Below, one piece after another: positions 8,931 through 15,534 of a stretch of 35,929 bases of DNA (position 1 is the stretch's first letter; each line of letters opens with the position of its first letter). The position numbers and the translations under genes were made by a program. Origin of the DNA: an uncultured Oxalobacteraceae bacterium. GTDB lineage: Bacteria > Pseudomonadota > Gammaproteobacteria > Burkholderiales > Burkholderiaceae. Under the pieces are notes generated by a model. The model was not told where the DNA came from and searched no databases. It saw only the letters and a program-made list of their open reading frames with translations. Location of the stretch: contig CAMLFK010000019.1 in NCBI GenBank assembly GCA_946479255.1, forward strand, positions 1 to 35,929. The letters run 5' to 3'.

Positions 8931-9367
8931 TGCGCCACCTCGAAGGAGGTGGTGGCGCCGGTGGTTTTATCGGTCGTCGTGATACGCAGGTTGCCGTTGC
9001 CGAGATCGACCACGGTAATGATGAAGTTGGCGGTGGTGAAAGTGCCTGGCAGCAGTTTGCCGTCGGGACCGGTCAGCTTGGACGTGGCGGCGGAAGCCAG
9101 TTGACTTAGCACAGTGCGTTCCAAAGTTTGGTTGAACTGAGCCAGTGGCGACTGGTCGAACATGGAAGAACGGCCGAGTCCCGCCTCGGTGTGTTTATTG
9201 GTGGCGCTCGCCGAGGCCAGCAGGGCAGGGCCGTTGGCCGGGTAGCCGCCGAAGTTGGGGTTGACGGGCAGGTACACCAGTTCGGTGGCGCCTGCCAGCT
9301 GGTGGGCCAGCATCAGGGCAAGCGACAGCAGCGGCGTGCGCAGGCAAGGCGAAAGGCGCGGGGGCAT
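8927..9367 (-). CDS. csgF: Curli assembly factor CsgF
   Basis: CsgF is exported through CsgG and stays surface-associated, where it helps nucleate curli and narrows the CsgG channel. The 146-residue product has a signal peptide ending LAGATEL. The hallmark CsgF N-terminal segment follows, LVYLPVNPNFGGYPANG, which in known CsgF inserts into the CsgG barrel. After it come the SPLAQFNQTLERTVLSQLASA helix and a C-terminal beta region (ITVVDLGNGNLRITTTDKTTG). A strong AAGGAG-type site lies just before the ATG at 9367. It sits between csgE and csgG and overlaps csgG by four bases. Confidence 0.93.
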   Translation of the reverse strand: MPPRLSPCLRTPLLSLALMLAHQLAGATELVYLPVNPNFGGYPANGPALLASASATNKHTEAGLGRSSMFDQSPLAQFNQTLERTVLSQLASAATSKLTGPDGKLLPGTFTTANFIITVVDLGNGNLRITTTDKTTGATTSFEVAQ

Positions 9368-9439
9368 GGTGTTCTCCTTTAGAGAAGGGATGAGGAATGA
9401 CGTCGATATTGAAAGCTGATGCAGGCGCGGAGCGCAGCT

Positions 9440-9832
9440 TCAGAACTCGTCCGGCGCCAGGTCGGCGTCATTGACGAGCTTGCGCTGCTTGTCGGCTTGG
9501 GCGACGGCCTGCCAGGTCTGTTCGGCGGCGTGTTCGCTGGCGCCTTTGATGGCCGCGCGCGCGACCGGCAGGCGGGTCTGGAACACCCGGCGTTGCGCGA
9601 ACTCGATCCATACTTCGCTGCCCCAGCGGGCCGAAGGGCGTTCGCGGATCGCCAATGTGTAGTGCTCGCTGCCTGGCTTGTCGCGCCAGGCGGCAATGAA
9701 GTACTGGCAGAAATCATGGCCGGCTACAGTGACTGACTGGGCTGTCACGACACCGCTGCCTGCATCGTCCGCGTGCGTCAGGTGGCAGGCGGTGGCCATG
9801 CACGCCACGGCGAGTAGTCGGATTGGGAACAT
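9440..9832 (-). CDS. csgE: Curli production/transport component CsgE
   Basis: CsgE is a periplasmic chaperone that delivers curlin subunits to CsgG and caps the pore. The 130-residue product has a signal peptide (about 1-21, ending HLTHADD). The CsgE core follows: TVAGHDFCQYFIAAWRDKP, LAIRERPSARWGSEVWIEFAQRRVFQTRLP and a C-terminal KQRKLVNDADLAPDEF, close to the family's conserved LxxDPDLAxDE-type ending. A GAGG site lies 5 bases before the ATG on the minus strand. It is the first gene of the csgE-F-G-curlin operon. No csgD regulator is adjacent. Confidence 0.9.
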   Translation of the reverse strand: MFPIRLLAVACMATACHLTHADDAGSGVVTAQSVTVAGHDFCQYFIAAWRDKPGSEHYTLAIRERPSARWGSEVWIEFAQRRVFQTRLPVARAAIKGASEHAAEQTWQAVAQADKQRKLVNDADLAPDEF

Positions 9833-10038
9833 AGAGCCTCACGGAAACGACCAGTGCGCCGAAGGCGCGCGGCTGACATCCCAGTGTAGTGAGGTGATCT
9901 GTGGTGCTTTTGATGGCCGCCAAAACGCAGCCGGGCTGCAGCATTGTGGGGGAACTTTCTTGCTGGCACGCAGCATGGTGTCGCTAGTCGCTGTATGTGT
10001 GGCGCCCCGGCAAGGAATCGCCGCATTGATACATATGG

Positions 10039-10067
10039 TTTATACGAATTGCCGGACTGCTGAAGAA
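10039..10067 (-). promoter_or_regulatory. Weak candidate promoter of the curli operon
   Basis: On the minus strand TTCTTC and TATAAA are separated by 17 bases, about 200 bases upstream of csgE. The -35 match is poor. The rest of the ~300-base divergent spacer (9833-10129) shows no other signal that I can support. Confidence 0.25.
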
Positions 10068-10129
10068 ATTGCAGGATCGCGCTGAATTCACCGACCGGTG
10101 GGCTTGTGTCCACACTGAGGAGATCGATC

Positions 10130-11983
10130 ATGTCCCGCTTCACCATGCTGTTGCGCTTCATCCCCGTATCGTCGCTATCCCTTTTGCTATTCCTTCTGCT
10201 ATCCCTGTTTCTCTTGACCGCCTGTGGCGGCGGAGGCGGCGGGCCCGATCCGGCGCCCCCGCCTGCCGGGCCCGCTGCATCCCAGCTGACCCTGACCGGC
10301 TCGGCGGCCGATGCACCGCTGGCCAATGCCAGCATCGAGGCGAATCTGGGCGGCCAGCGTTTCACCGCCAGTGCGGATGCCGCGGGCAACTACCGCTTGC
10401 CGGTCAGTATTCCCGCAGGCAATGCCGACATGCTCAGCGTGAGCGCTCAAGGGGTGGGAGCGCAGTCCCATATCAAGCTGATCAACGTGATCGGCGACGG
10501 CCGGAGCGCGCTGGCGCGCGCAAGCTCCAACGGCGAGCTGAGCGCCCACATCACGCCGCTCAGCACGGCCTGGTATGCGGCGCTGGTCGAGCACAATGGC
10601 GGCTCGGCGCCGGCTACCCAGGCCGCGCTCGACAGCGCGGCGGCACGCGTCGTGCCGCGCGCGGTGTTCCAGACGGCGGCGGTGCTGCGCCTGGCGGCCA
10701 GCGGCGGGGACGCCCGTCCGCGCCTGGCTTTGCCGGGCGGAATTGGCGACACCCTTGCGCTGGCGGCCAGCCCGGCACAACTGGCCGCGCTGCGCCGCGC
10801 CGCTTTGAGTGCCGATGAAAACCTGGTCGAGGCCACCGAACTGGTCCTCGCGGCCGACCCGGCCATGTTCGAACCGGCGGCGGCGATGCCCGGCGCGGTG
10901 CGTACCTATTTCACCAGCGATGGCTGCTGCCGCACGCCGGCCACCGACCTCACGCTGGCCGGCGACGGCAGCGCCACGGTGCACGACTGGAACGGCCCCA
11001 CGCCGGCGACCTGGAAAAGCAATGGCAGCGCCATCGACGTCACCTTCAACACGCCGCGCGAGGTGCGCAATGTCGGGCAGGCACTGCCCGTGCCGAGCCC
11101 GGCACTGGAGCCGACGGTCACCGTCACGACGGGCTTCCAGCTGCGCCATGTGGCCGGTGGTGGTGCGGCCGGCCTGGCCTTTATCGCGCCGGTCGGCTAC
11201 ACCCGCTACCTGAACGGCAACCGGCCCGACGCGCCACTCACCGGTGGGCTGCGCAGCACCTGGCGCGACTGGGCGCAGCTCAAGGCACCTGCGGCATCAA
11301 GCCTGGTGGGTGCTACCCTGTTCGGCGTGCCCGACCTGCGCGCCGGCGCAGGCAACGAAGGGGAGCTATCGATCCACTTCGCAGCCGATGGCAGCGCCCG
11401 TGCCGCCGAACTGGGCGATACGCCGCTGAGCTGGAAACTGCAGGATGGGCAACTGGCGCTCGGCATGGGCGGCGGCATCGACCTGGTGCTGGTGCCGGCC
11501 GGGCCGGACCAGGGCGGCGTGCAGCGCTGGCTGGTGCGCGTCCATCAAGGCGGGCAGTATCGCTTGATGGATACCTGGATGTCGCTGCATCAAGGCGCGC
11601 GGGCTTTCAGCCACGACAGCGCGGTGGCACGCTGGCGCGCGCTCAACCTGCATGGCGCGATGAGCAACAGCAGCCAGTACCTGAACCTGCTGAACTCGCA
11701 CGAGGGCAGGGCCGAGTACGGCACCCTTGCCGGCCAGGTGGTGCCACTGTGGCCGGCCAGTTGGCTGATCGACAACGGCAAGCTGGTCATGCGAACTTAT
11801 CTGTTGCCGGACAAATCGATTCGCGCGAGCTGTCCGTCGGGCACCGCCTGCACCGTGCTGCGCCAGCTGGTGTGGACCTTGGTGAGCGACAACGGTACCG
11901 AGATAACGGTGATCGAGCAGTACTCCAGCGCGGAAGGGGCTGGCACTGCCCATCTCAGCCGTTACAGCCGCGCGGGGCCTTGA
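10130..11983 (+). CDS. Large lipoprotein of unknown function
   Basis: The 617-residue product starts at the ATG at 10130, supported by GAGGAG 7 bases upstream; an in-frame ATG at 10106 lacks this. It has an N-terminal hydrophobic segment and lipobox LLTACGGGGGG, so it is a predicted lipoprotein. A Pro/Ala linker follows, then a segment like a carboxypeptidase-regulatory/Ig-like fold (PLANASIEANLGGQRFTASADAAGNYRLPVSIPAG), common in surface lipoproteins. The remaining ~450 residues (ITPLSTAWYAALVEHN, YFTSDGCCRTPATDLTLAGDGS, DTWMSLHQGARAF) are not recognised. It is transcribed away from the curli operon. A link to curli is only suggested by position. Confidence 0.8.
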   Translation: MSRFTMLLRFIPVSSLSLLLFLLLSLFLLTACGGGGGGPDPAPPPAGPAASQLTLTGSAADAPLANASIEANLGGQRFTASADAAGNYRLPVSIPAGNADMLSVSAQGVGAQSHIKLINVIGDGRSALARASSNGELSAHITPLSTAWYAALVEHNGGSAPATQAALDSAAARVVPRAVFQTAAVLRLAASGGDARPRLALPGGIGDTLALAASPAQLAALRRAALSADENLVEATELVLAADPAMFEPAAAMPGAVRTYFTSDGCCRTPATDLTLAGDGSATVHDWNGPTPATWKSNGSAIDVTFNTPREVRNVGQALPVPSPALEPTVTVTTGFQLRHVAGGGAAGLAFIAPVGYTRYLNGNRPDAPLTGGLRSTWRDWAQLKAPAASSLVGATLFGVPDLRAGAGNEGELSIHFAADGSARAAELGDTPLSWKLQDGQLALGMGGGIDLVLVPAGPDQGGVQRWLVRVHQGGQYRLMDTWMSLHQGARAFSHDSAVARWRALNLHGAMSNSSQYLNLLNSHEGRAEYGTLAGQVVPLWPASWLIDNGKLVMRTYLLPDKSIRASCPSGTACTVLRQLVWTLVSDNGTEITVIEQYSSAEGAGTAHLSRYSRAGP

Positions 11984-12020
11984 TGAAGGCTTGAGATCTG
12001 TTGGAAAGACGGCGGCTGGG

Positions 12021-12215
12021 GCAACAGCTTCCAGCCGAAATCGCCAAAGTCATGTAAAGTCTCGCTCTTGCCCGCTGGCGAAACTGATCGCTGCGCGGCA
12101 AGCGTGTTCTTAAAGAGCCGCGAAAAAACCGTACTGTTAAGGCTTTCATGAGTATCAAGACCGCACAGTCCCGTCAACTTCCGCCGCGCACCGTCTCGGT
12201 GGCGCCGATGATGGA
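12021..12215 (+). repeat. Left direct repeat: dusA promoter region and first 22 codons
   Basis: 195 bases match 13983-14177 at a constant offset of 1962 with only two differences (12114 A/G and 12167 A/C). The repeat spans 127 bases upstream of the dusA ATG plus the first 68 bases of the gene, and ends at ATGATGGA. Its left side joins the chromosome after the 617-residue lipoprotein gene, so this is probably the original dusA upstream region. Confidence 0.97.
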
Positions 12216-12225
12216 TCGGAACTAA
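12148..12225 (+). pseudogene. dusA: Truncated dusA 5' end left by island insertion
   Basis: An ATG in the left repeat opens a 25-codon frame that follows dusA exactly (one substitution, P7 to Q) up to VAPMMD. It then reads two foreign codons and a stop. It is the remnant of dusA separated from the gene body by the 1.77-kb insertion and cannot make a functional enzyme. Confidence 0.9.
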
Positions 12226-12256
12226 AAAGCCGTACCTAAAGGCTATGTGCGTAGCC
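12224..12256 (-). terminator. Weak candidate terminator after tae4
   Basis: On the minus strand, downstream of tae4, GGCTA-CGCACA-TAGCC is followed by TTTAGGTACGGC and TTTTT. A short AGCC/GGCT stem immediately precedes the T-run. The stems are short, so termination may be inefficient. Confidence 0.35.
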
Positions 12257-12329
12257 GTGTGCAGGTTATGTGCAGCAAGGGAGTCCCCGAACAGCGGCGG
12301 CGACACTGCCATAAGGGGGCTATCCATCG

Positions 12330-12803
12330 CTACTTGAGGGGCCAGAACCAAACTTCGACGGCATCCCAGTAACATGAACCGCTGCACATAACTTGCGGCC
12401 AGTCCTGCACCGATACCAAGTCAATATGGCCTTGTCTGTCGGTAGGTCCGTGAATCTGAAAGAACGAAATGATTCCCTTGCGCCATGCGATTGCGTGATA
12501 GGCGGCACGCCCGCTCTTGTACTTCTCCGGCTTGCCGAGCGCCTTAACAAGGAAGTCAGACAAACGACGTTGACCCGGTTCGATCATCTCGTCCTTGAAT
12601 CGCCCGGCTTTGATCTTCAAGCGACCGGGCCGTATCCTCACACCAGCAGCTATAAGGGCAACGCTCATTCTGATAGCGCAGGTGTTGCCCCATACCGGAT
12701 CATTCACAAGCTCAGGATGTCCGATAGCCTCAAGAACTTGTGGGGCACTGTAGGCACTACCCATATGGTGCGACCTCAGCACAGCAAAGTTTGGACTGGT
12801 CAT
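12330..12803 (-). CDS. tae4: T6SS amidase effector Tae4
   Basis: Tae4 is a type VI secretion toxin, an NlpC/P60-like amidase that cuts the peptide stems of peptidoglycan in the periplasm of rival cells. The 157-residue product has usual family length. The catalytic Cys is in GNTCAIRMS (Cys42), the catalytic His in RQGHIDLV (His126), and a C-terminal CSGSC pair (Cys140, Cys144) matches the disulfide seen in Tae4 enzymes. No signal peptide is present, as expected for T6SS delivery. The start at 12803 is preferred over 12833: it has GGGAG upstream and its ATG overlaps the tai4 stop (ATGA). It is encoded directly after its immunity gene and hcp on the dusA island. Confidence 0.92.
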   Translation of the reverse strand: MTSPNFAVLRSHHMGSAYSAPQVLEAIGHPELVNDPVWGNTCAIRMSVALIAAGVRIRPGRLKIKAGRFKDEMIEPGQRRLSDFLVKALGKPEKYKSGRAAYHAIAWRKGIISFFQIHGPTDRQGHIDLVSVQDWPQVMCSGSCYWDAVEVWFWPLK

Positions 12804-13189
12804 GGCTTGCTCCCATCTGGAAGGCAAGGCCATTTTTTACGCCAGACCTCTACAATGATGTCTGCTGCGTTACGCCGAAGTTGGTCAGGTGGCATAGCAC
12901 GTAACGCGGCCATGATGTCGCCTTGAAGCGTATCCGGCTTTGGCCGATACTTTTGACTAAAGCACCAGCTTTTCCCCTCAGTCGAATCGTGGACGCCGCT
13001 GATGTAAAGGCGGGCCAACTCCTTATCCATGTACTGCTCTCGGGTCAGGTCGAAATTCCCCATTGCGCCGGGAGGGTAGGCCATCATTTCGGCCAGTCGA
13101 GTACCTGTCAGCCAAGGTGGGGAGTTGACAGGCTGCGTGAACGCTGTAGGCGCAATTACCGCAAGGGCCAGGAAGCAAGCGGACCGCAT
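12800..13189 (-). CDS. tai4: Tae4-type immunity protein (Rap1a/Tai family)
   Basis: The 129-residue protein has a signal peptide (about 1-19, FLALAVIAPTAFTQ), which would place it in the periplasm, where Tae4 acts. The rest fits the Rap1a/Tai immunity fold. It has a LYISGVHDSTEGKSWCF segment with Cys76, a helix with KPDTLQGDIMAALRAMP, and the typical ending AADIIVEVWRKKWPC with Cys122 that could pair with Cys76. It would bind and block Tae4, protecting the producer from self and sister cells. It lies two bases after hcp and overlaps tae4 by four bases, so all three are one transcription unit. The Shine-Dalgarno is weak, suggesting coupling to hcp translation. Confidence 0.88.
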   Translation of the reverse strand: MRSACFLALAVIAPTAFTQPVNSPPWLTGTRLAEMMAYPPGAMGNFDLTREQYMDKELARLYISGVHDSTEGKSWCFSQKYRPKPDTLQGDIMAALRAMPPDQLRRNAADIIVEVWRKKWPCLPDGSKP

Positions 13190-13191
13190 GG

Positions 13192-13683
13192 TTACACAAC
13201 CCGATTAGTTGCTAGGTCCCATCCACCAGCGGTATTGCCCCCCATGCCCCCTGCGATCTTCTGATGGCAATATTTCCACTTCACCTTAGAGAACTTGAGG
13301 CCGATGTTTTCGTGCATGAAACTCCCTCGCGTGATGCTGGGAGCGACATGGCCGATAAGTACGTTCTCCAACTCGATTTCAAAGTATTTGACCGGCTCGC
13401 CGTCGCCATCGGCCCGCATGAATTCCAGCTTAGCTCTGGGGAAGGTCTTGCCGGTGGCGCATCCTTGGGCAAGGATTGGTGAGGCGAGGTCTACTATCTT
13501 GCTGAGGCTGAGGTCTGATAGCTCGGCTCGTTCAGCCGTATTGCCCCCGGCTGTCGAACACGTTGCGCTTTTTGGCTGGTGGATGGAATAGTTGACTGAC
13601 TCGCATTCGATCCAGCCTTGATGCTTGGAGTCCGTGGATTCGCCCTTGATACCCTCGATTTGCAGGTAACCATCGATAGCCAT
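13192..13683 (-). CDS. hcp: T6SS tube protein Hcp (orphan)
   Basis: Hcp forms hexameric rings that stack into the T6SS inner tube and can carry small effectors in the ring lumen. The 163-residue product has usual length. It has the family's N-terminal pattern (MAIDGYLQIEGIKGESTDSK, then GWIECESVNYSI), LSDLSLSKIVDLASP, a GKTFPRAKLEF strand and EIELENVLIG, and ends in a GGWDLATN segment as in Hcp1-type proteins. The start at 13683 is chosen because AGAGG lies 5 bases upstream on the minus strand; an upstream ATG at 13716 has no such site. It is an orphan Hcp with no other T6SS structural genes in the window, and it heads the operon with tai4 and tae4. It is the likely carrier of Tae4. Confidence 0.93.
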   Translation of the reverse strand: MAIDGYLQIEGIKGESTDSKHQGWIECESVNYSIHQPKSATCSTAGGNTAERAELSDLSLSKIVDLASPILAQGCATGKTFPRAKLEFMRADGDGEPVKYFEIELENVLIGHVAPSITRGSFMHENIGLKFSKVKWKYCHQKIAGGMGGNTAGGWDLATNRVV

Positions 13684-13706
13684 TACTTCCTCTGGTTGTG
13701 GATAAC

Positions 13707-13734
13707 TGAGCAACAATAATTGCTCTATTGCTCA
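13707..13734 (-). promoter_or_regulatory. Nested inverted repeat upstream of hcp
   Basis: TGAGCAA (13707-13713) and TTGCTCA (13728-13734) form a perfect 7-bp inverted repeat. A third half-site TTGCTC (13720-13725) gives a second, inner 6-6-6 palindrome. It lies 24 bases upstream of the hcp ATG in the leader or promoter of the cassette, and could be an operator or mRNA hairpin. The bases from here to 13982 show no gene. Confidence 0.45.
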
Positions 13735-13982
13735 TTTCCGAAATTGTCAGGAGTCAATGTTCCTAGCGGGATAGGTCAAGGCAACGGGAGTGTTTCGAGA
13801 GCCGATTTTTCGACCAAAAAATTTTGGGGGGAACTGCCCTCACGCATGGCGAACATGTGCTGGGCAGGATTTATATCGGGAAGGCCGGACGGCCGGAAAA
13901 AGCTGCGAGGCATGGTTTAGTGGTCCCGGTCTAGTTGCGAGGTCTTTTCGGTCGGGAATGCTGACAGCTGGCCCCATCAGGA

Positions 13983-14177
13983 GCAACAGCTTCCAGCCGA
14001 AATCGCCAAAGTCATGTAAAGTCTCGCTCTTGCCCGCTGGCGAAACTGATCGCTGCGCGGCAAGCGTGTTCTTAAGGAGCCGCGAAAAAACCGTACTGTT
14101 AAGGCTTTCATGAGTATCAAGACCGCACCGTCCCGTCAACTTCCGCCGCGCACCGTCTCGGTGGCGCCGATGATGGA
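13983..14177 (+). repeat. Right direct repeat: restores dusA promoter and start
   Basis: This is the partner of 12021-12215 (193 of 195 bases identical). It supplies the upstream region and first 22 codons of the intact dusA. The bases just before it (GCCCCATCAGGA) differ from those before the left copy, so the repeat boundary is sharp. Confidence 0.97.
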
Positions 14178-15123
14178 CTGGACTGACCGCCACTGCCGCC
14201 AGTTTCACCGGCAGATCACCCGCCACACCTGGCTGTACACTGAAATGGTGACGACCGGGGCGCTGGTGTACGGCGATGTCGAGCGGCACCTGCGCTTTAA
14301 CGAGGAAGAGCATCCGGTGGCGCTGCAGCTGGGCGGTTCGGACCCTGCCGACCTGGCCACCAGCGCCAAACTGGGCGAGCAGTGGGGCTATGATGAGATC
14401 AACCTCAACTGCGGCTGTCCATCCGAGCGGGTCCAGAAGGGCGCCTTTGGCGCCTGCCTGATGGCGGAACCGCAACTGGTGGCCGACTGCGTCAAGGCCA
14501 TGCGCGACGCCGTGTCGATCGACGTCACCGTCAAACACCGCATCGGCATCGACAAGGTGGAGGAGTACGGCTTTGTTCGGGACTTTGTCGGCACGATTGC
14601 CAAGGCGGGCTGCCGCACCTTTATAGTGCACGCGCGCAACGCGATCCTGAAAGGCTTGTCGCCGAAAGAAAATCGCGAAATCCCACCGTTGAAGTATGAA
14701 ACCGCCTACCAGTTGAAGCGGGATTTTCCGGATCTGGAGATCATCATCAATGGCGGCATCAAGACCAGCGCCGAGATTGCGCTACATCTTGAACACGTCG
14801 ATGGCGTCATGATAGGGCGCGAGGCCTATCACAACCCGTACGCGATGGCCGACTACGATGCTCGTTTCTATAACGACAACTCCGAGGTCAAATCGCGCGA
14901 AGAAGTGCTGGCCGCGATGATTCCTTATATATCTGCCCAGCTTGCCGAGCATGCCGCCCGCGGCCTCAAACTCAACACCATCACCCGCCACATGCTGGGC
15001 ATCATGGCCGGCTTGCCCGGGGCGCGCAACTTCCGCCAGCTCATGTCGGACCCGCGCAAGCTGGCCTCCGCCGATCCGGAACTGCTGCTCGAAGCCGCCG
15101 CACGGATGCGCCAAGCGGCGTAA
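14110..15123 (+). CDS. dusA: tRNA-dihydrouridine(20/20a) synthase DusA
   Basis: DusA is an FMN enzyme that reduces U20/U20a in the tRNA D-loop using NADPH. The 337-residue product has normal length. It shows the N-terminal VSVAPMMDWTDRHCR, TEMVTTGAL, LQLGGSDP, and the active-site motif EINLNCGCPSERVQKGAFGACLM with the catalytic Cys103 before Pro. Further on are VKHRIGID, FIVHARNAILKGLSPKENR, INGGIKT and VMIGREAYHNPY. The gene is intact even though an island sits in front of it; the first 22 codons come from the right repeat. Confidence 0.97.
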   Translation: MSIKTAPSRQLPPRTVSVAPMMDWTDRHCRQFHRQITRHTWLYTEMVTTGALVYGDVERHLRFNEEEHPVALQLGGSDPADLATSAKLGEQWGYDEINLNCGCPSERVQKGAFGACLMAEPQLVADCVKAMRDAVSIDVTVKHRIGIDKVEEYGFVRDFVGTIAKAGCRTFIVHARNAILKGLSPKENREIPPLKYETAYQLKRDFPDLEIIINGGIKTSAEIALHLEHVDGVMIGREAYHNPYAMADYDARFYNDNSEVKSREEVLAAMIPYISAQLAEHAARGLKLNTITRHMLGIMAGLPGARNFRQLMSDPRKLASADPELLLEAAARMRQAA

Positions 15124-15284
15124 GAGAGCCGAAACAAGCGCAAAATCCCTATGCCGGACCGCTGAAATTACCCACCCCGCATAATTGCACGGCCGGCAAG
15201 TACTTACACCCCTCCCTGTTGTCAATCTGCTGTCATATTATTTCCACACAGAAATCGATTTCATGCATGCGCGTGCATTAAAGC

Positions 15285-15314
15285 TTGCTCATAGGCAAAA
15301 CTTAGACCTATAAT
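15285..15314 (+). promoter_or_regulatory. Candidate sigma-70 promoter of the chemoreceptor
   Basis: TTGCTC (15285-15290) and a consensus TATAAT (15309-15314) are separated by 18 bases. This predicts a transcript start near 15321 and an unusually long leader of about 210 bases before the chemoreceptor ATG. The rest of the 15124-15534 spacer shows no gene; it is locally A+T-rich and has short hairpins only. Confidence 0.5.
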
Positions 15315-15534
15315 TCGTGCTCTGGAATTAATTCTATACGGAAACAAGTCTGCAAAGTGTTGTTGCAGTGAAACACATAATGCTCGTTTCAAAGTTTTTG
15401 CATGCGCAGTCATTCTTTTGATTTATCCTGAGAGAAGTACGCAAGAGTGCACGCATAGCGATGCCTGAGTGGGCTTCGCACGGCGCCGGCAACAGGACGA
15501 ATTCCGATTAATCGATATAAGACGAAGACACCAA

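Larger units (their letters stand above)
12216..13982. mobile_element. Small genomic island in dusA carrying hcp-tai4-tae4
   Basis: 1767 bases lie between the two dusA-derived direct repeats. The island carries three minus-strand genes (hcp, tai4, tae4) and short flanks. Its base composition is clearly lower in G+C than the surroundings: the 60 bases from 12421 are 45% G+C, against well over 60% in neighbouring genes. No integrase, transposase or phage structural gene is visible. dusA is a known integration site for a dedicated family of tyrosine integrases. The insertion point within the MMDWTD-coding region and the regenerated gene fit that pattern. The absence of an integrase suggests a degraded or trans-mobilised island, or a circle captured by homologous recombination. 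Confidence 0.85.

Noticed and set aside
7659..9104. Long plus-strand frame across the curlin and csgG genes
   Set aside because: It crosses two clear minus-strand genes and their spacer, and has low-complexity Gly/Ala/Arg composition typical of shadow frames.
12013..12037. Hairpin CGGCTGG/CCAGCCG at the left island boundary as terminator of the lipoprotein gene
   Set aside because: The stem is perfect, but there is no T-run on either strand. It is noted only because its left arm lies outside the repeat.
12216..12329. Integrase remnant next to the left repeat
   Set aside because: No tyrosine-recombinase motif (R..HxxR..Y) could be seen in any frame of this short stretch.
15391..15420. FliA (sigma-28) promoter before the chemoreceptor
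   Set aside because: CAAAGTTT resembles the -35 element, but the expected GCCGATAA-like -10 is not present.
15321..15534. c-di-GMP riboswitch in the chemoreceptor leader
   Set aside because: The conserved GEMM blocks are absent; only short unrelated hairpins are seen.
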